From the NCBI RefSeq assembly GCF_037031225.1, contig NZ_JAYEZN010000001.1:868001-932000 (forward strand): a stretch of DNA of 64,000 nucleotides. Direction: 5' to 3'. Each line of letters begins with the position of its first letter. Within the stretch, counting starts at the first letter, position 1. The translations under genes and the position numbers were made by a program. The stretch is from Halorientalis sp. LT38. GTDB taxonomy: Archaea; Halobacteriota; Halobacteria; Halobacteriales; Haloarculaceae. The notes under the pieces were generated by a model. It had not been told where the DNA came from and ran no database searches. It was given only the letters and a program-made list of their open reading frames with translations. This document shows, one piece after another, positions 58,651-64,000 of the stretch.

Positions 58651-59719
58651 CCTCGTCTTCGAGGTGCATCACGTCGAAAAAACGATCGCGGATCCGGCTG
58701 GAGACGAACCGCAGCAGGTCGGGATCGTCCTCGCCATGGTCGGCGAAGAGGCCGAGTGGGATCTGCCCGCCGGCCATGTCGCCGTGGCCGCCGACCTGCC
58801 CGACGTCTTCGAAGGCGATCTCGAGCGTGTCGGCGATGTCGACCCTGGAGTCCATCGAGCGGGCGCTGAGTCGGATCGTCTCCTCGACGAGGCCGAACAC
58901 CAGCACCGTCGTGATCCCTTCGAGGTTGAGGAGGTAGTCGGCGGCCTGCGGGATGGCGCCGCTCTCGCTGGTCTGGCCGACGCTCGCCACCATGCTCGAC
59001 CCGCGGACGGTGCGACTCCGGATCGCCTCGCCGATGGCGTCGAGCATGGCGGGGGTGAAGGCCGACCCGTACATCTCCTCGACCAGCGGCACGTCGGCCT
59101 GCCGGAACACGGTGAGCGCGGCCTGGTACTCGTCGGCGGTCGGGTAGCGCACGTAGTCCAGGCGCTCGCGGTGGATGGCGAAGAGGAGCGCTGACGCCAC
59201 CGGCTCGGAGATGGGGACGTCGCTCTGGGTGAGATAGCCCACGAGGATCGACGCGGTCGCGCCACAGCGGTCGCGCACGTCGACGAACTCGGCCTCGGGC
59301 GGCTCCGGGAAGTCGTGGTGGTCGATGACCACGTCGACGGTGATCGAGGCGGGGACGCTGTTGTTGACGCCGGGGATCGAGTGGTCGACGAAGGCGATAC
59401 AGTCGAACGCGTCCAGATCCGTATTGTCGAGGTGGACCAGGTCCAGATCGAGCAGGTTGACGAACGCGCGATTTTGCTGGTGGCTGATCGAACCGCCGTA
59501 GGCGATCTCGATCTCCGGGACGCCCCAGGCATCGGCGAGCAGTTCGAGCGCCAGCGCGCTCGCGATGGAGTCGGGATCGGGGTTGTCGTGGCAGACGATA
59601 CAGAGCGACTCCGCGTCCGTGACGACGGCCGCGAGGTCCTCGAGTCGCGACGTCACCGGTCGCGGCGCTGCCGACTCCGACTCGCTTTCCTCGGCCTGGT
59701 CTTCCTGCACGGGTCCCAT
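58646..59719 (-). CDS. Soluble DHH-family phosphoesterase
   Basis: A 357-aa DHH/DHHA1 protein. Motif I CIVCHDNPDPDSIASALALELLA, motif II AFVDHSIPG, DHH motif VDVVIDHHDFPEPP and the DHHA1 part TTVLVFGLVEETIRLSARSMDSRVDIADTLEIAFEDVGQVGGHGDMAGGQIPLG. It is a soluble paralogue of the membrane-anchored protein at 34615 (same HxNPDPD and GGH...GGQIxL patterns). Activity on oligonucleotides or cyclic nucleotides is likely but unproven. Its stop lies inside the last repeat unit; dehydroquinate synthase II follows on the same strand. Confidence 0.88.
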   Translation of the reverse strand: MGPVQEDQAEESESESAAPRPVTSRLEDLAAVVTDAESLCIVCHDNPDPDSIASALALELLADAWGVPEIEIAYGGSISHQQNRAFVNLLDLDLVHLDNTDLDAFDCIAFVDHSIPGVNNSVPASITVDVVIDHHDFPEPPEAEFVDVRDRCGATASILVGYLTQSDVPISEPVASALLFAIHRERLDYVRYPTADEYQAALTVFRQADVPLVEEMYGSAFTPAMLDAIGEAIRSRTVRGSSMVASVGQTSESGAIPQAADYLLNLEGITTVLVFGLVEETIRLSARSMDSRVDIADTLEIAFEDVGQVGGHGDMAGGQIPLGLFADHGEDDPDLLRFVSSRIRDRFFDVMHLEDEG

Positions 59720-59858
59720 AGTTTCTACCGGCGGCCTCAGACGCATAAGCGTCCTCGCAGGGTAGCTACCGGTCGATTGCGAGCGGCGGGCGCGAACCGA
59801 ACGCGCGGCGCCGCCCGCCAGAGGGATCGGAGAAACGTTTCATACGAGGGGAACGAGC

Positions 59859-59869
59859 CTTTATTATAC
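59859..59869 (+). promoter_or_regulatory. TATA box upstream of SCP2-like gene
   Basis: TTTATTATACG is the only AT-rich element before the SCP2-like gene (ATG 59948). The distance of about 80 nt implies a leader of roughly 55 nt. It also lies within the divergent region shared with the DHH gene. Confidence 0.45.
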
Positions 59870-59947
59870 GTCGTGTGGCGATTGAAACTGTGACGCCGGC
59901 GGGGCCGCGGTTGGTGCCACGCACGGCGATCGTGGGGAGGGTGACAC

Positions 59948-60703
59948 ATGAGTGCACAACAGACGGGGACGCCAGCCGACGAACTGACCTACTACGAACT
60001 GGACGAGTACTTTCCGACGACGGCGTGGCTCGAGACCTACGCCGAGGCGCTGACCAAGAGCGAGGCGCTCGACCACGAGATGAACGGCTGGGGGACCGAC
60101 TGGAACGGCGACTTCGTCTTCGAGATCCGCAACCTGCCCATCTTCGAGAACGCCGTCAACGACCTGCCCGAAGAGCTGTGGCGGAACCTCGGCGACGCCA
60201 TCCGGTCGCTGCCCGACAGCACGCTCGAAGCCGTCGTAGAGACCGCGCCCGAGGAGATCCAGGACAACATCGCGGCCCGGACCGGGACCCTCCAGGACCG
60301 CGCGGCGGCGGAACTGCTGGAGACGCCGATCGCCGAATCCCCGGAGAAGGTCTGGCCCGGCCTCCGCAACATCATGCCGGAAGTGCTCGACGCGCTCGTG
60401 GACGAACTCGACGAGCACGTCACGGACGAGGGCCACATCTACGCCTGGCTCAACATGGTCGACGGCGACTGCCGCGAGACGGCGACGATGCAGTCCGTCG
60501 ACGAACGGGCACACCGCGTCCGCCTCACCGGCGAGTACGAGGACTGGAAACGCCTGCTCTCCGGCGACCTGGGCCTCCTCGAAGCCGTCATGGGCGGGAC
60601 GCTGCAGGTGACCGCCGACATGAAGAACGTCCTGCAGTACATGGACGCACAGCTGGTTATGGTCGAGACGGCGGCCGAGACGGACAAGCGATTCCTCTTC
60701 TAA
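59948..60703 (+). CDS. SCP2-like sterol/lipid-binding protein
   Basis: A 251-aa acidic protein with a C-terminal SCP-2 fold (about residues 110-245): AHRVRLTGEYEDWKRLLSGDLGLLEAVMGGTLQVTADMKNVLQYMDAQLVM matches the SCP2 core (LxGDxDWxxLxxGxLxxxxAxMxGxLxxxGDM). The N-terminal helical half (YYELDEYFPTTAWLETYAEALTKSEALDHEMNGWGTDWNGDFVFEI) is specific to archaeal/bacterial members. It could bind membrane lipids; ligand unknown. Downstream comes a hairpin array. Confidence 0.85.
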   Translation: MSAQQTGTPADELTYYELDEYFPTTAWLETYAEALTKSEALDHEMNGWGTDWNGDFVFEIRNLPIFENAVNDLPEELWRNLGDAIRSLPDSTLEAVVETAPEEIQDNIAARTGTLQDRAAAELLETPIAESPEKVWPGLRNIMPEVLDALVDELDEHVTDEGHIYAWLNMVDGDCRETATMQSVDERAHRVRLTGEYEDWKRLLSGDLGLLEAVMGGTLQVTADMKNVLQYMDAQLVMVETAAETDKRFLF

Positions 60704-60719
60704 ACCACCTTTTTACTGC

Positions 60720-60752
60720 AAGGGGTGCGCTCCCTTCGGTCGCGCACCCCTT
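60720..60752 (+). terminator. Terminator-like hairpin after SCP2-like gene
   Basis: AAGGGGTGCGC (60720-60730) and GCGCACCCCTT (60742-60752) form an 11-bp perfect stem with an 11-nt loop, followed by TTGT. It begins 16 bases after the stop codon and is the first hairpin of the composite repeat. Confidence 0.6.
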
Positions 60753-60921
60753 TTGTAAAAACGTGGGCGAAAAACTCCTCCGAGCGAGCGTCTGCGCTCG
60801 CTCGGAGTGTTCCCGTGAGTGACCGCAGGGAACGAAGGGGAGCTCGGAAGTCGCAGTCCGCGCAGCACCGGAGGTGCGAGCAGAACCGTCTTCCGGTGAA
60901 CCGCGCGCCGGGGGCGCGCGG
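60752..60921. repeat. Composite hairpin repeat, copy 3
   Basis: After the terminator comes the core TAAAAACGTGGGCGAAAAA (about 60756-60774), then a perfect 13-bp stem CTCCGAGCGAGCG/CGCTCGCTCGGAG (60778-60807, loop TCTG), then GCACC/GGTGC (60865-60877, loop GGA) and CCGCGCGCC/GGCGCGCGG (60901-60921, loop GGG). The core differs slightly from copies 1 and 2. Confidence 0.75.
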
Positions 60922-61125
60922 ATGCTGGCCTGCAGTATGCATTCCACAGTGCTTGCAGTTGGGAGCCAGGGTAGCAGAGAACAGTTCGGAAGGTGGTTGG
61001 TTTCAGGACCGCCGAGGATGACTCGACTGCCCAGTGTGCGTGCAAAGGTATCGGACGGACTACGTCACGCTATGCCGGTGACGGGCCCATACGGACTTTT
61101 CAGTCGTCCCGTTCAAGGACACGGT

Positions 61126-61647
61126 ATGGACGACAACCCACTCGACGAGGTGGACCGAAGTATCCTGCACCAACTCCAACTCAACGCCCGCCAGACCGAT
61201 ACGGAGATCGCCGAGAAGGTGGATGTGACCTCCACGACGGTCCGGAATCGACTCGATAAACTCGAAGACGGGGGCGTGATTCGGGGCTATTACCCCGAAA
61301 TCAACTACGAGCAAGCGGGCTACCCCCTCCACGTGATGTTCGTCTGTACGGTCAATCCAAATGAGCTGGAATCGCTGGCGGACCAGATCCTCGAGGTTCG
61401 CGGTGTGGTGACCACCCGCGATTTGCTTGGGGGCGAACGGAACGTCCACGTCGAGGTCGTCGCCGACACGGTCAGGGAAATCGAAGAGATCCGCAACGAA
61501 CTGGCGGACCTGGGCCTGACGATCAACAGTTCTGAGATTATCTCCGAGACGCAGGTCCAGTCATGGGACCACTTCTATCCACGTCCGGAACCCGACGCGC
61601 GCCAGGACGACGACGCCGACGATGGCTCGGTCACCGATCAAGGATAA
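61126..61647 (+). CDS. Lrp/AsnC family transcriptional regulator
   Basis: A 173-aa protein: N-terminal HTH (MDDNPLDEVDRSILHQLQLNARQTDTEIAEKVDVTSTTVRNRLDKLEDGGVIRGYYPEINYEQAG) and C-terminal RAM/ligand domain (HVMFVCTVNPNELESLADQILEVRGVVTTRDLLGGERNVHVEVVADTVREIEEIRNELADLGLTIN). The acidic tail is haloarchaeal. Ligand and targets are unknown; amino-acid metabolism is the usual role. It is followed 162 bases later by a two-gene HTH unit. Confidence 0.9.
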   Translation: MDDNPLDEVDRSILHQLQLNARQTDTEIAEKVDVTSTTVRNRLDKLEDGGVIRGYYPEINYEQAGYPLHVMFVCTVNPNELESLADQILEVRGVVTTRDLLGGERNVHVEVVADTVREIEEIRNELADLGLTINSSEIISETQVQSWDHFYPRPEPDARQDDDADDGSVTDQG

Positions 61648-61809
61648 TCGGGATATCACTTGAAAAATCCAAATTTATTAGAGCCACCGCCGCTCTTCTC
61701 GCAAACCCATCTCAATATATCCACCAGAAGCCGATTTGAGTTGGATATTGCAAATTTATAATATATATGAAAAAAAAAGAGCTTAACGGTAGCATGCGCT
61801 TTCCACGAT
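61648..61809. promoter_or_regulatory. AT-rich promoter region before HTH pair
   Basis: The most AT-rich stretch in the window, including AATATATC, AATTTATAATATATATG and a run of nine A (about 61768-61776). The TATA candidate lies about 45-55 nt before ATG 61810. Such DNA often marks transferred or silenced genes in haloarchaea, but here it may simply be a strong promoter. Confidence 0.55.
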
Positions 61810-62172
61810 ATGGCCCAAACGACCGAGGCGGTAACCAAGACGTTCACTTCACTGTCAGATCCCCTTCGTCGGTACGTCTTGTACTACCTCGACGAGGAGG
61901 CTCCAGTCTCCATAGACCGTCTCGCCACTCGGGTCGCCGCCTGGCACACCGACAGCACCCCGGAGGCCGTCGACGAGGACACCGTCACGGAGATGCGCGC
62001 GGCCCTGTACCACATGCACCTGCCGAAACTCGAACAGTACGGCTACATCGAGCGGAAAAAGGACGCCCGAGAAGTCGCCAAAGGGCCACGGTTCGAGGAA
62101 ACTCGTCCGCTGCTCGAATGGGTTGACGACCACGCAGAAGTAGCCGACCAGAGCGACTATTCCTTCGCATGA
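61810..62172 (+). CDS. Winged-helix protein (DUF7344-like)
   Basis: A 120-aa protein with one winged helix: LSDPLRRYVLYYLDEEAPVSIDRLATRVAAWHTDSTPEAVDEDTVTEMRAALYHMHLPKLEQYGYIERKKDAREVAKGPRFEETRPLLEW. The pattern LxDPLRRxVLxxLxxxxxxSxxxLAxxVA and LHHxHLPKLxxxGxI is the haloarchaeal DUF7344 type, found in many regulators. The stop overlaps the next ATG as ATGA, so it pairs with the small HTH protein downstream. Confidence 0.85.
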   Translation: MAQTTEAVTKTFTSLSDPLRRYVLYYLDEEAPVSIDRLATRVAAWHTDSTPEAVDEDTVTEMRAALYHMHLPKLEQYGYIERKKDAREVAKGPRFEETRPLLEWVDDHAEVADQSDYSFA

Positions 62173-62381
62173 AATCGACCCAAACAGACACGGACCTCCT
62201 CACGACCGCCGTCGAGGAGGGGTATTTCAGGGTCCCTCGGCGAACGACGTTAGTAGCCCTCGCGGACGCACACGACATTTCGGACGTCGAAGCGTCCGAA
62301 CGACTTCGCGCCGGGATCGATTTGGCTCTGCGAGAACATCTCGACGGTGTTGATGCCACTGACGCTACCGATCACGAGTGA
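62169..62381 (+). CDS. Stand-alone HTH_10 (Bat-like) small protein
   Basis: A 70-aa protein that is almost only a helix-turn-helix of the bacterio-opsin-activator C-terminal type: AVEEGYFRVPRRTTLVALADAHDISDVEASERLRAGIDLALREHL. Usually this domain ends a larger PAS/GAF regulator; here it is alone. ATGA coupling to the winged-helix gene implies both act together, perhaps as a heteromeric repressor. The window ends its operon here; 344 bases of unassigned DNA follow. Confidence 0.82.
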   Translation: MKSTQTDTDLLTTAVEEGYFRVPRRTTLVALADAHDISDVEASERLRAGIDLALREHLDGVDATDATDHE

Positions 62382-62725
62382 TTATCTGCGGCGGTCGTCG
62401 TTTGCGTGGTTCTCGACTGCTAGTAATTCGTCGAACAGCACCTCGGAGAAACAACGTCACGGCGGATGGCTCCGGTCAAGCAACACACTGTACTGATCGA
62501 ATTGAGAGGAGCGAAGAACGGGTGTGTGAGCTGCTCTGTGCCACCATCGGTGGGTTACTCAGCATCCGCGACGCGAAGTCGGTCGAAAGGCGCTACGCGC
62601 TCGTTCGTGATGTCCCCAGACGTCTCCGATTTCTGGCTGCAGGCGGGAACGTTCCGATTTCCCGCAACGACGAGAGACGCCACTGGTCTCTCGAACCACC
62701 GCGACTCGACGAAAAAGGTACGTTC
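62382..62725. other. Unassigned gap after HTH pair
   Basis: 344 bases without a supported gene; GC is lower than in the neighbours. Hairpins include CGAGAGAC/GTCTCTCG (62671-62693, loop of seven) and a perfect GGAACGTTCC palindrome near 62645-62655, and GCGC/GCGC with loop TAC near 62590. The plus-strand frame here shows no recognised domain. A decayed gene is possible. Confidence 0.5.
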
Positions 62726-63529
62726 TCAGGCCTCGACGGCCAGTCCGGCCTCGCGGGCGGCCTCCTCGGCGCTCGCGTCGTCGTGGATGACGCCCGCCAC
62801 GCCACGCGTGATCGCCTCGGGGTCGTCGTGCTGGAAGATGGACCGGCCCATCGAGACGCCGGCCGCGCCCGCGTCCATCGCCCCGCGGACCATCTCGAGG
62901 GTCTCCTGGTCGGTCCCCTTCGCACCGCCCGCGATGACGACCGGCAGGCTGGTCGACTCGACGACGTGCTGGAAGCTGTCCGCGTCGCCCGTGTAGCCGG
63001 TCTTGACCACGTCCGCGCCGAGTTCCTCGCCCAGGCGGACGGCGTGGCCGACGGCCTGGTTGTAGTCCTCGGAATCGGGGTCGATGTCCGGGCCGCGGGC
63101 GTAGGTCATCGCCAGGACGGGCATCCCGTAGCGGTCGGCCTCGCTCGTGACCGCGGCGAGTTCCTCGATCTGTTCGCGCTCGTAGGTCGAGCCGACGTTG
63201 ATGTGGAAGGAGACGGCGTCGGCGCCCGCGCGGATGGCGTCCTCCACGGTCCCGGTCGTGCGCTTGTCGTTCTCGTCCGGTCCGATGACCGTCGAGCCGT
63301 TGAGGTGGCAGATGTAGCCAGCCTCGTTCTTGTTCTCGTGAACGCGTCCCGCGACGCCCTTCTGGGTGAGGACCGCGTCGGCCCCGCCCCGGGTGATCGC
63401 GTCGATGGTCGATTCGATGTCCTTGAGGCCCTTGACGGCTCCCAGTGTGAGGCCGTGGTCCATGGGGACGATGAGGTGACGTCCCCCTGTCCCGATGCGG
63501 GCCAGGCGCGCTGCGTTCCCCGTGCTCAT
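62726..63529 (-). CDS. 2-amino-3,7-dideoxy-D-threo-hept-6-ulosonate synthase
   Basis: The 267-aa class I aldolase (ADTH synthase, AroA') makes the first dedicated intermediate of archaeal aromatic amino-acid synthesis. It begins MSTGNAARLARIGTGGRHLIVPMDHGLTLGAVKGLKDIESTIDAITRGGADAVLTQKG (the MDHGxxxGxxxG family loop), has DAVSFHINVGSTYE, Schiff-base Lys in ADVVKTGYTGD, and VVIAGGAKGTD...MDAGAAGVSMGRSIFQHDDP. Archaeal FBP aldolase is a close relative, but the trp gene next to it supports this role. Confidence 0.88.
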   Translation of the reverse strand: MSTGNAARLARIGTGGRHLIVPMDHGLTLGAVKGLKDIESTIDAITRGGADAVLTQKGVAGRVHENKNEAGYICHLNGSTVIGPDENDKRTTGTVEDAIRAGADAVSFHINVGSTYEREQIEELAAVTSEADRYGMPVLAMTYARGPDIDPDSEDYNQAVGHAVRLGEELGADVVKTGYTGDADSFQHVVESTSLPVVIAGGAKGTDQETLEMVRGAMDAGAAGVSMGRSIFQHDDPEAITRGVAGVIHDDASAEEAAREAGLAVEA

Positions 63530-63669
63530 GATATGGGGAGGTGTGGCAAGTACAGACATAAGCGTTGCGAGACTGCGACAGGCCGTTCCTGTGAGCGCCG
63601 TCACTCGCGGCGGTTTGACACCGCAGGAATCACCCGCCGGGCCGTGTCAGGGCCGCGAAACGTCGCCGT

Positions 63670-64000
63670 TCAGTCGCCGTCGGCCTCGGCGCTCTCGGCC
63701 GCGCCCCGCACGGCCCCCGCTTTCAGTTCGCGAGCCTTGGCCTCTAGCCGGTCGGCCACTGTCTCGACCGAATCGCCGTTCTCGTGGCCCTCGGCCACGA
63801 TGTCGACCAGGGCGGAGCCGACGATGATCCCGTCCGCGCCGGCGCGCACGATGCGTGCGGCGTGGTCGCCTTCCTTGATCCCGAAGCCGACGGCCTTCGG
63901 AACCGCCCAGTCGTCGATGCGGGCCAGGCTCTCGTCGGTCTGGTCGCTCACGTCGTCGCGCGCGCCGGTCGTCCCGAGCCGGGCCTGGACGTAGACGTAG
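63670..64000 (-). CDS. trpA: Tryptophan synthase alpha subunit (partial)
   Basis: The C-terminal ~109 codons of TrpA, which releases indole from indole-3-glycerol phosphate. The reverse strand reads [28 protein letters not shown], then [45 protein letters not shown], the conserved PxxVGFGI phosphate-binding and GADGVIVGSAxV segments. The gene starts beyond the right edge. It is followed 140 bases later by ADTH synthase on the same strand; a trp-aro cluster is common in haloarchaea. Confidence 0.93.
   Translation of the reverse strand, partial: YVYVQARLGTTGARDDVSDQTDESLARIDDWAVPKAVGFGIKEGDHAARIVRAGADGIIVGSALVDIVAEGHENGDSVETVADRLEAKARELKAGAVRGAAESAEADGD

Larger units (their letters stand above)
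60704..61125. other. Non-coding hairpin region before Lrp gene
   Basis: 422 bases without a supported gene. The left half (to 60921) is a hairpin array with the CAAAAAC core; the right half has lower GC, an imperfect CTGCA...TGCAG inverted repeat (about 60930-60960) and no clear reading frame. A weak TATA before ATG 61126 cannot be fixed. Frames crossing it are basic and not haloarchaeal in composition. Confidence 0.65.

Noticed and set aside
60874-61125. N-terminal extension of the Lrp regulator
   Set aside because: The added residues are basic and begin in the hairpin array; the HTH domain begins properly at ATG 61126.
62466-62996. 176-aa plus-strand ORF
   Set aside because: Its second half is the complement of ADTH synthase and its first half has no recognised domain.
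1-64000. tRNA, rRNA or insertion sequence
   Set aside because: No T-loop/anticodon pattern, no rRNA core sequence and no transposase or terminal inverted repeats with target duplications were found.

Overview
The window looks like chromosomal DNA from a halophilic archaeon (class Halobacteria). It is very GC-rich, the proteins are strongly acidic (Asp/Glu rich, Lys poor), and promoters are AT-rich TATA boxes about 25 nt before start codons with many leaderless genes. Typical haloarchaeal genes are present: two TFB factors, TFS, NAC, NreA, CetZ, an AglD-like glycosyltransferase-flippase, a Zim-type DNA methyltransferase, the archaeal shikimate route and many small zinc-finger proteins. No rRNA, tRNA, CRISPR array, insertion sequence or phage gene was recognised.

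Layout. 1-1459: lysine pathway (dapB cut by the left edge, dapA). 1784-8737: NYN nuclease-like protein, PUA protein, NAC, tRNA m1A methyltransferase, TFS, an MscS-like channel and membrane proteins. 9025-14495: phosphate permease with UspA, an AlkP-superfamily hydrolase, a 35-aa small ORF beside a hairpin-rich non-coding gap, an ATP-grasp enzyme and pyrophosphatase. 14770-23328: PadR regulator, rnhA, first TFB, histidine kinase, NreA, DUF302 and cupin proteins, CetZ. 23463-33131: a roughly 9.7-kb Tad/type IV pilus-like operon of eight genes (coiled-coil protein, secreted protein, secretion ATPase, TadC-like membrane protein, four membrane-anchored or surface proteins), with three near-identical promoter boxes. 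33190-51582: housekeeping and conserved haloarchaeal genes, including a DHH phosphoesterase, aldo-keto reductase, GPG-synthase-like glycosyltransferase, Nudix hydrolase, oxidoreductase, Hsp20, radical SAM-HhH protein, AglD-like enzyme and a condensation-type acyltransferase. 51797-61126: second TFB, CTAG-type methyltransferase, aroD, aldehyde dehydrogenase, dehydroquinate synthase II, a second DHH protein and an SCP2-like protein. 61126-64000: an Lrp regulator, two small winged-helix/HTH proteins, the first enzyme of archaeal aromatic biosynthesis, and trpA cut by the right edge.

How genes fit together. ADTH synthase (62726-63529), dehydroquinate synthase II (57281-58447) and AroD (54454-55143) make the first steps of the archaeal shikimate route, with trpA beyond. 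The pilus operon is tightly coupled by TGATG/ATGA overlaps. Convergent genes are packed so tightly that five pairs share one palindromic CTAG as the stop codon of both genes, although CTAG is otherwise rare here and the window encodes a probable CTAG methyltransferase.

The most unusual non-coding material is (i) four intergenic clusters of perfect short-loop hairpins, three built around the motif CAAAAACKTGGGGAAAAA, and (ii) six tandem 25-28-bp hairpin units upstream of dehydroquinate synthase II.
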